Shown here piece by piece: positions 15,001 through 21,431 of a DNA stretch of 64,000 nucleotides. Both the position numbers and the translations under genes were made by a program. The DNA comes from Zelopaecilomyces penicillatus. Lineage: Eukaryota; Ascomycota; Sordariomycetes; Hypocreales; Pseudodiploosporaceae. The stretch covers positions 5,580,001 through 5,644,000 of the forward strand of contig VCCP01000003.1 of assembly GCA_005765155.1 (NCBI GenBank). The letters run 5' to 3'. Positions within the stretch are counted from its first letter, which is position 1. Each line of letters begins with the position of its first letter. Under the pieces are notes generated by a model that made no database searches, was not told where the DNA came from, and was given only the letters and a program-made list of their open reading frames with translations.

Positions 15001-15814
15001 GAATGCCGACTACGATAACCTATGTGCATCCAACGTCAATTCAACCACCATGTTGCTCCGAGCAGCTGCAATTTCCCCTGCCAATCCTAAGCTCGTCTTC
15101 GTCTCTGGCGGTGCCATTATAGATACTGAGATTGATCGTTCTCTCGTCGCCGAACAGCTTGGCGGCTCGATTGGCTACGTACAAACAAAATTCGTTTCCG
15201 AAGGCATCATCGACAAGGTGGCTAATCAGCTCAACACGTCACAAAACAGAATCTCTACAGTGAAGCCCGGCCGCATCATCGGCAGTGCAGAAAACGGAGT
15301 CGCTAATACTGATGACTTGATCTGGAGAGTCGTCGCCACAGCTGCCAGCATACACAGCTATCCTGTTGAATCCGACGACGCCTGGATGTACATGACCGAC
15401 GCAACCACAGTCGCCAATGGTGTTCTTGGCCAGATTTTCAGCCCCGATGCCATCAAACCATTTGTCAACATCCAGCGTGGCTTGCCTGTTCCCGCATTCT
15501 GGGAAGCAGTTAACGCTGAGCTTTCTATTCCTTCCAAGCCTGTATCTTGGGAATCATGGATCGAGCTTGCATTGGAATCCATGAACAAGGTTGGCGAGAA
15601 GCATCCTCTCTGGCCGGTCCAGAACTTCCTTGGTCATCTGGGTTCTCCACCCTCAGAACACACCAGTGCCATTGCGGACTTTGCTCAAGAGGAAGAGGCA
15701 GCACAGATGAATGTGCGCTATCTAACAAAGATCGGATTTGTGCAAACCTCAGAGAGCAATGTTGGCATGATCGAGGAAGGGATTATTAGACGTGGAACAC
15801 AACTAAGCTTTTGA
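2..15814 (+). CDS. Non-ribosomal peptide synthetase, 3' part (A-T, four C-A-T modules, terminal reductase); 5' end outside window
   Basis: This is a cytosolic multimodular enzyme that activates amino acids as adenylates, carries them on phosphopantetheine arms and condenses them. The frame is open from base 2, inside an A domain, so the N-terminus is missing; the visible part is about 5,270 residues with no intron. Domain order by nucleotide: A1 2-1230, T1 1260-1470 (GGDSI near 1360), C2 1590-2900 (HHAIFDGW at 1967), A2 2915-4500, T2 4560-4770, C3 4880-6150 (HHTIFDGW), A3 6200-7760, T3 7800-8000, C4 8120-9400 (HHSIVDGW), A4 9430-11010, T4 11060-11280, C5 11390-12660 (HHAVYDGW), A5 12700-14270, T5 14320-14540 and reductase 14660-15750. 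The reductase has a nucleotide-binding TGATGYLG (14695) and a YxxxK pair (YVQTK near 15176). No epimerase, methyltransferase or thioesterase is seen, so release should be reductive, giving an aldehyde or alcohol as in peptaibol synthetases. By-eye A codes: A1 and A2 DLGLLAGVF, A3 DGGLIGGNY, A4 DAFLIGAIC, A5 DATLICGIC. The product is not identified. Confidence 0.95.
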   Translation, partial: ATLDRKLYKTNSGVRGPQCEVSPQTAAYVLFTSGSTGTPKGFVMEHGSVCTSQTAIAKRLGLTPDVRMLQFAAFVFDLSIGEIIAPLITGASICVPSEETRMNGLTDFIRTMNINWAFLTPSFVRTLNPADVPSLELMLLAGEAVPRDVLDTWFNKVRLINGWGPAETCVFSTLHEWQSIHESPLTVGRPVGGFCWIVEQEDPRTLAPIGALGEVVIQGPTLLREYLANPERTAASLITSLPAWAPGGASSQWGRFYKSGDLCSYNADGTIEFVSRKDTQVKIRGLRVELGEVEHHIQSTLGGVRQVAVDVFEGESGTNLVAYFCFSDETQGPSAHKSKGPFLPIDETLQTELTAMVGELSVTLPRYMIPTLFIPCQYMPSITSTKLDRNELRRRTMALDQAELGVYSLLGGKKRAPETPMESALQMIWAEILNIPMKSIGRDDSFLALGGDSITAIYLVTTSRQDGISLAVQDIFDDPRLLAVAEKAKKITDEGNAESVDPTPFSLIDKQTYELIQGDGVRQILDLAVEESVEDVYPCTKLQEGLMVLSVKQPGSYMAKNVYRLSKNVNIAKFKAAWEQTVETCMNMRTRIFNVDGVSFQAVVNGEEVWESTDEMDLDSYIQSMQSQEMGYGSRLSRSAITRDANGDMHFVWTIHHAIFDGWTTRIIMTVLHNNYQGIRGFRPISYSRFIQYIMAHDQDAASNYWRAQLSGVQRATFPPATTLTESPSRKSNVTRLLETKIELPSTMLSTVTNATFLRAAWAIVLARYCDTDDVCFGTTISGRQAPLSGLTETPGPTVATVPVRVRLDQQGSKAQFLRDIQKQASDMVPHEQFGLQNISKLSEDARDACDFSSLLVIQPMRSLTYSDDEDSAIFVETMSDAKKGDVMQNYFSYPLVIQGHMYEDFINLVLIYNSELLPQQQMAAMSQQFEHVMQQLVSPKEALLGSVSVSSLWDLQKALDFNSDVPEIIESCVHQLIEEQTNLHPDAVAIRAWDATFTYARFNSAANRLAHHLVHVNKVIPDELIPVCFEKSAWFFVAILAINKAGAAWVPLDPSHPIQRLQQIAHQTKARLAVASASNSALCAELVSSVIELTPSFEKELEQSGIPSQNLADVQVSPSNAVYVLFTSGSTGTPKGLVMQHGSVCTSQIAISNRLGLTSDVRMLQFAAFVFDLSIGEIIAPLINGACICVPSEDARMNSLKEFIHDMDINWAFLTPSFIRTLKPSDVPSLELVLLAGEAVGRDILQNWFGHVRLINGWGPAETCVFSTLHEWTSAEESPLTVGRQIGGFCWIVDPENPRRLAPIGTLGEVVIQGPTLLREYLADPERTAASSVFELPDWVPNRDLPHWNRFYKSGDLCSYNHDGTIEFSSRKDTQVKIRGLRVELGEVEHHIQSTLQGIRQIAVDVFNGESGSSLVAYFCFSDDTRTPDKVGDGESGPFIPLNDEMQTRLAALVGELGVVLPRYMIPSLFIPCQYMPSITSTKLDRKELRRRTSCLTKAELGEYSLLGGKKRAPETPMEASLQKIWAEVLNIPTSSIGRDDSFLGLGGDSITAIRLVSASRDEGISLTVQNVFDDSRLLAIAEVAKELRDISNSEPEDILPFSLLGDETRSLLDVDELHKHLGLSEDHVIEDVYPCTKLQEGLMAIAARQPGSYIVKHFFKIPSRVDIKRFKSAWEQTIHVHDNLRTKIGLLNGTSVQIKIANDISWESTDGHDLHSYQLSMQNMTMGYGSRLCRYGLIEQQNGDCFFALMIHHTIFDGWSLPLMLGTLDAVYNDSSIPESHPYARFVKYTLDINPAAANEYWKTQLFEAKKAAFPSSDSMSISNAKTGRTAVMKTTLGMPQRLGTSITKASILRAAWAIVLARYCDSDDVCFGMTVSGRNASLSGLTATPGLVATTVPVRVRLDGKQSVADFLQSVQAQASSMVPFEQFGLQNIAKISTQAKEACDFSSLLAIQPAHQLGFGATEEASLLVPTSSEQISSEEILQNYFSYPLVIQCHLLEDHAELLLIYNDAVLAEDQLHSLSQQFDNVVQQLIAQDEKSLADVTVAGSWDLETAVSYNKQGIQLVDTCIHDLISEQTIRNPNHEAIFTSEATMSYSEVDSLATILANYLCSLGVQPETIVPLCFEKSMWCIIAILGVLKAGAAFVPLDPSHPQARREAIVNEVAAHVMIVSQSSASSSANMAQHVVVLSPESISDLTKSTSDLPPCLHKATPNNAAYVLFTSGSTGKPKGVVMEHSALCTSTLGHGKFYNLETSSRVFQFSNYIFDGSLGEIFTPLAFGATVCVPSEAERLQGAPAFMDKANVNMAMLTPSFVRTFTPEQVPRLQTLILGGEPASKDILNTWCSQVRLINGYGPAEACNYSTTYAFQSSEDSPRIIGQGFNSATWILEPENHHKLTPIGCIGELAIQGHALARGYLNDAERTSKFFVEEVGCLNNLNQPQRFYLTGDLVRYNSSGLMEYMGRKDSQVKLRGQRIELGEIEYHLKLSLPNIEHVAVDVLRRDIGASLVAFVSFANSASDDSSNDLLLNEDTSASLAVMTESLKASLPGYMVPNLILPLQNMPFITSMKVDRKKLLSIASSLSIDQLSALTPDKQDKVEPTTEMEFRLRDVWAQVLKIEPKEIGKNDSFLQIGGDSISAIHLVTHAQEQGINLTMASVFADPKLSAMASSATLGGTQQSFTAEPFSLLPAEKLEAIQLSVRQQLSVESPIEDIYPCTGLQEGLMALAVKQPGSYIANHVYHLPSHVDIGKFKLAWEKTIRLCSILRTRIFQTDDLSVQAIINNEPEWETTNTTALMPYLQRAHEVRVEYGSKLCRYALVQDKDEGAYFVWSIHHSIVDGWTTGIILNFLNASYHDQQLQSMTPYSSFIKYTSLLDHDAAIIYWRAQLDNAKKASFPSDVPSTKSTARVWHKKIDLPPLQGAVTITKATVFRAAWAMVLARYSDTDDICFGTTISGRQAPVPGLMDIPGPTVATVPVRIHIDQKQSKSQFLQEIQIQAAEMVAFEQFGLQNIAKISTDAKDACDFTSLLVVQPMQHLFSEDDSSDKIMITAESKLNVEEHMKNYFNYPLVTQGHVYDDAIELSFMYDSSIIAESQMKALSGHLEFVVQQLLDGSDNPVGEISIAGSWDLDMALASNSSLPVVAAECLHTLVERQVQESPDAIAIDAWDAKFTYKELNNAVIKLSEYLVSQFALQSAELVHVSFEKSAWFVVATMAINRAGSAWAPLDPSHPSQRHQQIVKQTGARLVLTSPCNSSKFGDMGMDILEVTPALIADLEHLNLQQMEQSPSVYDPAYVLFTSGSTGTPKGVVIEHNSIATTLIAMSQRLGLSADTRMLQFASFVFDASIFEIMATLISGGRVCIPSWDTQMNDLKGYINHNQVNSTLLTPTVARTLRPIDIPSLKLLILGGEATTRDVFETWFGQVRLINAWGPTEASICASMHEWTATTESPSTIGFPVGGSCWIVDPNDSQRLAPIGCLGEIVIQGPNLLREYLADKEKTEAAIVSSLPSWAPQHDPTHWGRFYKTGDLARYNADGTMEYSSRKDAQVKIRGLRIELGDIEHHILKNLDGVRQAAADVLKTDNGSVLVSYVCFTDETLPPNAVKDLKSNDVLLPLTDEMRAQINTLVGRLSVVLPSYMVPTMFIPCSVMPIVTSAKLDRKTLLRLTSNLDSEEFNQYSMVGSAKTSPETPMESSMQQLWARVLNIAEESIGRDDNFLRIGGDSIAAMRLVSLARDSGISITVNDIFTDPRLLSIAAKAKNAENESEAALAIPPFSLLNPSQTEFVMSEKSRQEFGLSSTMEIEDAFPCSKLQEGLMALTVKQPGSYISRHLYQIPSATNVSKFKAAWEETVRICGNLRTRIAQVHGESIQVVVKDDTRWDSASGLSLNDHLLSENNSNMGYGMRLCRYFMIEDDNRFYFSWTIHHAVYDGWTIGITLDLLHKVYNQLDVPIVQPFNRFIKYSMELDDEAAKNYWTAQLTEAKQAVFPPANNSTRSTAETTLVMEKQIKFPPLKNSVITKATILRAAWAVILGKYCDTQDICFGATLSGRQAPIPGAESMTGVMLATVPVRIRLDQKQPLSSFLQDVQTHASEMVAYEQYGLQNISKLGADAKVACQFSNLLVIQPGSQLTSEASDSEAFMIAEGSENSTEASMQNFANYPFVNHILINEDHAVARFIYDSEAISEPQCVAVAEQFNHVIQQILAQNINLLGEVAVAGPWDLQEAMRWNSIEHTNTDACIHDLISQQAQRRPDHEAIYSSDGSLTYAELDRLSTHLANHLRQLGVKPETVVPFCFEKSLWTIVALVGILKAGGVFVPLDPSHPTSRRQALIDDLSAQFMVVSPSTADSCKDMVANVIEVSPETLSDLPDDVYTNDQEPRAKPKNAAYILFTSGSTGKPKGVVVEHAAICSSLLGQREAFLIDDASRVFQFASYIFDASITEIFAPLILGATVCVPSDTERMQDASGFMQDSQVNTAVLTPSFVRTLSPDNIPSLRTLILCGEAPSKDILETWFGRVNLRNGYGPAEACICCSIKPFSSINDSATNIGQGFAHTCWIVDPEDHNQLTPIGCIGELLVQGDAIARGYLNDEKKTNASFLDSVAWLPSASTSNQRFYKTGDLVRYNSDGTMEYLGRKDTQVKIRGQRIELGEIEYQMSRSPAVENAAVFVLKHGSHESLISFLSFSFSNVSDRVTAVGRLNILENTEAVREKLAEIAAELTLVLPGHMVPEYFIPVENIPQNTSGKLDRKILLDRATQMTSDELSSFVASQRLPFRDCSTGLETWLRDQWAQVLSLPAESISVNDNFYHLGGDSIRIVTLSKLILNEHGVSLGLSIINSKQTTVGSMAKYIEEAQTENGEEEIRTVDLKAKIADITSASWASNPQSLLSHPVTTLPTEATIFLTGATGYLGSEILKQLVRSGTVKSIVCLVRSKSADEGLERIRATAKIAGWWREENASRVEVWTGDLSKPRMGMNDVQWSRLHGESTTESNIDACVHNGAIVNWNADYDNLCASNVNSTTMLLRAAAISPANPKLVFVSGGAIIDTEIDRSLVAEQLGGSIGYVQTKFVSEGIIDKVANQLNTSQNRISTVKPGRIIGSAENGVANTDDLIWRVVATAASIHSYPVESDDAWMYMTDATTVANGVLGQIFSPDAIKPFVNIQRGLPVPAFWEAVNAELSIPSKPVSWESWIELALESMNKVGEKHPLWPVQNFLGHLGSPPSEHTSAIADFAQEEEAAQMNVRYLTKIGFVQTSESNVGMIEEGIIRRGTQLSF

Positions 15815-16313
15815 GGAGTTTGTTTTGTGGTGAACAGATGTGATTCTGCTCACAATTGATTGGGATTGGTTATCTTGGACTGTTTTCTCCACTGTTTTTT
15901 TCTATCTGACATTTGTATTTTCCTATTTTCTTTTCTTTTCTTTTCTTTTCCGTATATCGTTTATTTAGTAAATTGTGCTTTAATCCACAACCTATGCTCC
16001 AACCTGTCTGTGTGAAGAAAAGTCGCACCTTGAATTTGCATCTTGAGTTAACACAAATCGAATATCAAAAGTAAATAAACATCTCCTCAGCTTATCAAAG
16101 TAGATTCCAGGCCGAGAATTCCTGTAGAAGCAAGCAATAAGGCATGACACCTGTTATGTTCATCCCTTGTCCGACTGTGTAACACGGAAGCTGGTCATGT
16201 GATATAAAAACATATAAATGAACACATAGAGCTTGAAAGAGCATAAGAGATGTGATTAAATCCTTGTGTCTTACAACAGAAAAAGAGAGAGGCTAAAGGA
16301 CCTATTATTTATT
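15815..16313. other. Intergenic: 3' flank of the NRPS and of the convergent small gene
   Basis: AT-rich sequence with T-rich stretches just after the NRPS stop, including repeated TTTTC near 15930-15950. It probably holds the 3' UTRs of two convergent genes. I see no coding signal. Confidence 0.6.
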
Positions 16314-16823
16314 TTATAGCAACTTAATAAATATCTCCCCAAGCTCATTGAATAGCTCGCGCGCCCGCGCCCGAGTCTTCTCACCTTCCCCCTCTTCCAC
16401 CTCGTTCTGGAAAACAGAATCATCCTCCTTGATAAGGATGGCTATTAGACGAAGAGTCTGGCGCAGCTTAGGCATCATCTATATACAGTGAGCATGGTGT
16501 TTGGGACACTCGGAAGCATACTTACTACAACATACCTCTTCATCATTTTCAGTCTCGGCGCGGACCAGCCGACGCACAAAAGGCCAGGCAGGCCGGGGGC
16601 TACAACTATGTTAGCTAGCCCATCACTGCTTTTCCAACGCGTGGGAATCCGCTTACGAGGGATCACACCGGTGATTGCCTTTATGACAGGCAAAACACCG
16701 CTTAGAGCGGCTCCCAACCGTCTCGGTACATCGCGAGACCAACCCCTTTCCGGCCACAGACGCCCGCACACAGTTTTCACAGGGCATTGCCCTGGCGGCC
16801 CCAGAGGACACAGCCGAGCTCAT
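16314..16823 (-). CDS. Small cysteine-rich, probably zinc-binding protein (three exons)
   Basis: This gene is only visible after splicing. Exon 1 is 16823-16657, exon 2 16605-16536 and exon 3 16478-16314. The introns of 51 and 57 nt have GTAAGC and GTATGT donors, and the first ends in GCTAACATAG. The joined frame gives 133 residues. An in-frame stop lies just upstream of the ATG at 16823. The N-terminal half has cysteines spaced C-x2-C-x13-C-x10-C-x2-C-x6-C-x3-C (residues 15-57) with His47 and His51 among them, which suggests a compact zinc-binding module. The C-terminal half (residues 65-133) is charged and helical-looking and ends in a short hydrophobic tail. Lineage-specific fungal proteins with paired CxxC motifs and a helical tail are common; their function is mostly unknown. 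I do not assign one. It converges on the NRPS. Alternatives are a relic or part of a larger, mispredicted gene. Confidence 0.6.
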
Positions 16824-17868
16824 AGCGGTAGTGCGGAAAGAGGATTACGTGATAGAGAAGCAGAATACACATAAACAACTATGAGAGCTTGAAGACGTGT
16901 GCCTAAGAGATATATGTAACTAGAGCCTTGATACCCATGAAAAAGAGAGGTCTGAAGGCGCTATGTATACAGAGCAGGGCCTCTGCGGTGAATCTGCGCC
17001 CGTGAGCATGTAATAGCCGATCATAGCCGAATGCAAGCTCACTCCAGAAAGAGAACCACTACCTATATAGTCATCTCCTTATATCATCTATAACTTGTAA
17101 ATACCTAGCTAGAGAAATAACTTCCGTATATCTATAAGATGCATTCTCAAGTTACTCTATTCAAGCATTGGATGACTTTGCCAAGTCTATTTATTAGACC
17201 CTCCATGATAACGATTTGAGGGGCGTGTCGCGAGCTGCGCCTGATGCCTAATTAGGAAGCTCATAATACACATATATATTAAATATCTTTACATGTTAGA
17301 AGGAGGATTCAACGTTACCCCATCCTGTTAATGCTGATGATCGCTTATCAGTCTACTCTGGACTTTTCTCAACATTACTACGTATGCCCATCCCAAAAAG
17401 GTAGCTAGCAAATGTGTGTACTTGCGTCCAAGGAAGAATGCACTCACGAACACTATAGATAGTATCGAGGTCTTGTCATTCATGTCATATAGTTGCTCAG
17501 CCTCGCTTCTCTTCACTACGTCTTCTCTGAAGTTTAAATGTATAAATTTTGCGACTTGCAGGGTCATTGACAAACAGTCCTATGATGCAAACAAGATTTG
17601 GTTCGTATAACAGGGCATATAGATTAGGCATGACTTGGCTCGGGGGATCAGTATGACTACTAGTTAATTCGTAACGAGTCTGTCGGTTGTGCTTTCTCTG
17701 TATATCGTAGCATCAGTACACACAGCTCTAATGCAATTGGTTAGCATTGACCAAATATAATCGCGTAAGACTGCTTACTTCGGCCTCGCCGTATGCCACA
17801 CAGTGCTGTTTCTGTGGGATGATGATGTAATACCAGAACCGGTGTTGTTGGCCGAAAGAGAGACTTGA
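16824..17868. other. Intergenic, no gene recognised
   Basis: AT-rich sequence. The short open frames here lack coding character or splice support. It presumably contains the promoter of the minus-strand cysteine-rich gene. Confidence 0.5.
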
Positions 17869-18241
17869 TCAACCTCCTTTTCCCACGGGGCCGATGGCAA
17901 AAGGCTCCAGACATTCCGGATCCGAAGTGGGATATTCAAAGTTCCAGGGATCTACATTTGATAAATATCCGACCTCATTGACTTTATAGGAGTTAGAAGC
18001 GTTGTACTCTGGGGCTTCCATGCAGTAGCAACCTGCACAAAAAGAGATTCGATTAGATGAAGCAGCTAATCATCTGTCAATAGAGGAAAGATCGCTCCGT
18101 TGAAACTGGCTGTTGTTTCAATCTGACCGGGATTTCCGGATGGGACATGTTCATAGTCCAATCCCAAGTGCACGTCATTGACGGATACGATGGACTCTGT
18201 CTTCCCTTCGCAAAACAGCCAGCGAATGATGCTTGCCAACA
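17869..18241 (-). pseudogene. Two terminal exons of an unrecognised gene or gene relic
   Basis: A plausible exon runs 18241-18107. It splices by a GTTTCA donor and a TTTTTGTGCAG acceptor to 18032-17869, ending at TGA. The joined frame reads about 100 residues. Segments include GNPGQIETTAS before the junction and CYCMEAPEYNAS after it, with a further Cys near the C-terminus. Upstream, 18260-18650 on the same strand shows other exon-like stretches with donor and acceptor motifs, but I could not join them into one clean model. I do not recognise the family. The composition resembles a secreted protein. It could be a real multi-exon gene I cannot fully resolve, or a decaying copy. Confidence 0.33.
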
Positions 18242-18673
18242 CTAGTTAGCCACCGTTAGTCTAAGCCCATCTTTTCCGACAGGAGTTCCTCCTGCACAGC
18301 CCTATTTTTTTTATCTGCACTAATGACAGGAAATGGCGATCCTTAGGGTTACGAGGCCGGTGCTGATTGGCCCCTCCACACAGTTTGAGTCCTTGATGAT
18401 ACTCCAACTCGGCATCTTAGTGGGATTTGGCTTAGGACGAGAGGAGACTAGCAATGGCCAGCGATTCCTACAGAGGTATTCGCGTCTTACCTTTCTCTGG
18501 GCAAAATGCTACGTTCTTGCCCAGTGGTTGGTCGATCGACTCGAAATGCTTCTAGCGTTTACCCCACAACCCGTGAGATTGACGGACGCATCCAGAAAGG
18601 GGAATTTGAAGTACCTGTCAGATCTTTATTTTACACCTTTATAATGATCAACTTACAAGAACCAATTCTCTGA

Positions 18674-18685
18674 CAAGTATATATT
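18674..18685 (+). promoter_or_regulatory. TATA-type promoter core of repeat-peptide gene 1
   Basis: The sequence CAAGTATATATT lies 121 bp upstream of the ATG. Almost the same block occurs 123 bp upstream of repeat-peptide gene 2, and a variant occurs 107 bp upstream of gene 3, so it is probably a shared core promoter. Confidence 0.6.
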
Positions 18686-18794
18686 CCGGTGCGATATCCC
18701 TCCATACCACCGAATGCACGACTCAATATACACAGATTTCATCACAAAGCACCAAACCACACTTCTCGTTGTCACCTTATTCCAATACATCATT

Positions 18795-19255
18795 ATGAAG
18801 GCTTTTGTTATTACTTCTGCCTTGGCTGTGGGCTTAGTCCTCGCAGCTCCTGCAGCCAATCCCAACGCCTTAGCGAGCCGGAATGTTGCTTGCTCTTCAA
18901 GTATGTTAATTATCTCTTACAATATCTGAATGTGTCGTCGAGTTAAGGCTGCTAACCTCTGATGCAAGCTGGTTCTTGCTTCGCCGCTGATGCCGTCAAG
19001 CCACCGGGCTGGAAGCGTGAGGAGAACAGCAATACCAATGGTGTAAAGCCACCAGGCTGGAAGCGTGGTGATGACAGCAACGCCGACGGTGTAAAGCCGC
19101 CGGGTTGGAAGCGTGATGAAGATAGCAATACCAATGGTGTAAAGCCACCAGGCTGGAAGCGTGGGGAGGACAACAATGCCAATGGTGTAAAGCCACCAGG
19201 CTGGAAACGTGATGAGAACAGCAACGTCGACGCTGTCAAGCCACCGGGTTGGTAA
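18795..19255 (+). CDS. Secreted Kex2-type repeat precursor peptide 1 (six PPGW cores)
   Basis: Exon 1 is 18795-18900 and exon 2 18969-19255. The 68-nt intron has a GTATGT donor, GCTAACC branch and CAAG acceptor. The product is 130 residues. A signal peptide covers roughly residues 1-18 (MKAFVITSALAVGLVLAA). A short leader follows, with Cys33 and Cys39 straddling the intron. Six tandem copies of VKPPGW then follow, separated by Lys-Arg and acidic/Asn-rich spacers such as EENSNTNG; the period is 16 residues (48 bp). The last copy ends exactly at Trp-stop. This is the architecture of Kex2-processed repeat proteins, which include fungal alpha-pheromone precursors and dikaritin RiPP precursors. 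Cutting after Lys-Arg and trimming the basic residues would release peptides ending in PPGW. Exon 1 length and intron phase match gene 3. The core sequence matches none of the known families I can recall. The role is unknown. Confidence 0.88.
18990..19252 (+). repeat. 48-bp coding tandem repeat, about 5.5 units
   Basis: Units of 16 codons encode spacer-VKPPGW-KR. The core codons vary at synonymous positions (CCACCGGGC, CCACCAGGC, CCGCCGGGT), so the repeats are not freshly duplicated and the peptide is conserved. Confidence 0.85.
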
Positions 19256-21110
19256 ACAAATAACAAGACAAATGCCGTAGAAAGCACTCCAATAGAAAGA
19301 AATCAATCAGGCTTATGCTGAAGCAGGAGTGGTTTATCGCAAATTGACATTGCTAGATAAGTAGCGTATTATACCACATCGTATCAAGTTTGTAAACAAA
19401 ATGAATGTCAACTCGTCTCTGGCAAAGAACTGGCATTACCCCTATACATATAGCTCTTCCAACATATCAAGACTCATCGCAAGTCTGGGACTAAATTGTC
19501 ATCAGCAACAGTAAAGCTCTCTGCTCCAGAAACTGTATCGTTTATGTGAAACTGCTTAAATATGAGTAAGTCAAAGACGACGCAGACAAGATGAAGTGGA
19601 TAAAGATGCGCATGCTTATGCGAAAGCTTGTGCTTATGTCTATGCTTATGCTTATGCTTGTGCTTGTGCTTATATGGACTGGGGAGGGGCTATTGGAACC
19701 GATGGAGCTTGCCTCCCCTGCATGTCAGCATTCTCTAAAACTAAAGTGGCAGCAGCAAGCGAAGCGGTGTTTTCTTGTTTCGTTTATGTACAAACGGAAA
19801 CACAGTAGCTACACAGCTCATCCATGAAGTTGTGAAGCTAGTCCTATCTTTCTCCAGCCAAATTACCACCTAGGAGCGCGAGACGGGAGACTATGCTCTG
19901 ACAAATCGACCACCCAGGACGATCACACCAAACATCATGAGTCTATGTAGCCCCAACCTGTATGTGGTATACAATATGGGCTAGTTGATTATATTATTAT
20001 ATGATTGTCATGCTGCTTTTATTTACAAAACTTAACTTCAAGGTAAAGTGCAATTGTCTCCTTAGTAGAGATTAAGTTATATTGATATACCTGACATAAT
20101 TCTGCAATGCTCGTCGCGCATGAGAACTCAGTGCAAATACCGTAGAGTCATATACGTCAAAAACACTTCAGCATTGCCCACTTTTCGCCACTCAATCTAA
20201 CCCACATAGAAGTTGATAAGCATGCATCAGAACAGACCAAGGAGCAGATAAGTATCCTTTGCCTATGCCCTAAGAAAGTGGTGTTGTCTATTTCTTCAAA
20301 GCTACTACAATATATTGAAAGGTCATAGACAAAGAGAAAATGAAACAAATGATTGTCTAGATTTTTCATTGCAATATCATGCGCAGGGGGAATAACAACA
20401 AAACAGCGGACCGTCTTAGAAAACGCCGCGCTCCACACCCAAGATATAGAAGTTTAAACATCCCATAACATTATAAAATGTTTTTAATATATGAGTAAAG
20501 AGTTTAGGGTACGGAATAATCTGTCGTCAACTCTACTATCACTGTGAGCAGAGCTCGCTTTGGCAATTGTAGCTACAGTATCATACATCAAAGGTTCTCA
20601 TGTAGGAGAATGAAGGTCCGTGCTGTTAACAATGCTGCTGCGAGTCAGCAATAGATGCATGCAGCACAAGTTCTCATCAGCCTCGGTTTCTCTATATCCA
20701 AGCTGATTCGATGTCATATGTCGCTCATGTTACCGAAGAGTCTTTAACTAATGAGCATAACTGGTTCAAGCACTTGGGCCTGGTCGTATCTTACCCCAGC
20801 ACTCAGCCAAGAGACTATGTTGACATTCTGCTTACTGTGTACTGTGTATTAGTATCCAGTCTCACTCAGCACGACACAAGTTCCTGTTGATTATAGAGTT
20901 TGTTATTGGTGGGTTTGTCTTGAAATGCTACGAAAACGGCTACTACAATCCAACTTCACCTAGTCCCAATGTGAGCGCTCACTATTTAATCAATGCAATA
21001 GTTGTATGCTGTCAGAATCAATATTTGGGTGCAGTGTGTGATTTTCCCCACAAGGTCCACTAGCATAAGTTCAAACATATAATTATGAAATTGATATATA
21101 TCAATTCTTC
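19256..21110. other. Intergenic with a (GCTTAT)-like low-complexity stretch
   Basis: Around 19612-19675 there are imperfect GCTTAT/GCTTGT repeats that give artificial open frames rich in Ala-Tyr or Leu-Met. The rest is AT-rich, and I find no gene with splice support. Confidence 0.5.
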
Positions 21111-21111
21111 T

Positions 21112-21140
21112 CCCAAGTATATATTTAAAAAGGTATGCCC
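21112..21140 (+). promoter_or_regulatory. Promoter core of repeat-peptide gene 2
   Basis: A CCCAAGTATATATTTA TATA region is followed by AAGGTATGCCC and lies 123-95 bp before the ATG. The minus-strand gene 3 promoter has CCCAAGAATATAAATA followed by AAGGTATGCCC, nearly the same block in the same order. Confidence 0.62.
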
Positions 21141-21236
21141 CCTTCTATCCTCCTGTTTATTCATGACTAGAACATTCACATTCTACAGAAACACAGCAAA
21201 AAATAATCCCTACTATCTTCAAGTTCCTCCATCATC

Positions 21237-21431
21237 ATGAAAGCTTCCGTTCTCGCTCTTGCACTCGCTGCAAGCTTGGCTCACGCCGCTCCTGTGGCTC
21301 AAGGCCCTCCTGCTTGGAAGCACGGAGAAGACACCGATAACGCTCCCAAGCGAGGCCCTCCTTCTTGGAAGCATGGCGAAGATGCCACTGACGCTGCCAA
21401 TCGTGGTCCTCCTTCTTGGAAGCGTGATTAG
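21237..21431 (+). CDS. Secreted Kex2-type repeat precursor peptide 2 (three PP(A/S)W cores), shortened
   Basis: A single-exon frame of 64 residues. A signal peptide covers residues 1-18 or so (MKASVLALALAASLAHAA), followed by GPPAW, GPPSW and GPPSW cores. The period is 17 residues. Lys-Arg precedes the second core, but the third is preceded by Asn-Arg, a weak site. The first two cores are followed by Lys-His instead of Lys-Arg, unlike genes 1 and 3, so processing would differ: fragments starting at Gly-Pro-Pro may form. The frame stops at TAG (21429), one codon after the last Lys-Arg, and sequence beyond the stop still looks like another repeat. There is no intron, in contrast to the other two. 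It lies 2 kb downstream of gene 1 on the same strand. It is either functional as a short precursor or newly truncated. Confidence 0.75.
   Translation: MKASVLALALAASLAHAAPVAQGPPAWKHGEDTDNAPKRGPPSWKHGEDATDAANRGPPSWKRD

Noticed and set aside
17780..17960. P450 heme-loop remnant suggested by a PFAIGP segment on the minus strand
   Set aside because: The surrounding joined frame does not continue as a P450 (no Cys at the right spacing) and ends shortly after at TGA.
18917..19306. Long antisense frames over the precursor 1 repeats
   Set aside because: Any 48-bp tandem repeat is open in several frames. The plus-strand frame has the signal peptide, intron and a stop right after the last Trp.
19591..19827. 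Frames rich in Ala-Tyr or Leu-Met near the repeat-peptide genes, as a possible fourth precursor
   Set aside because: They come from a GCTTAT/GCTTGT low-complexity DNA tract. No signal peptide, dibasic sites or Trp-ending cores.
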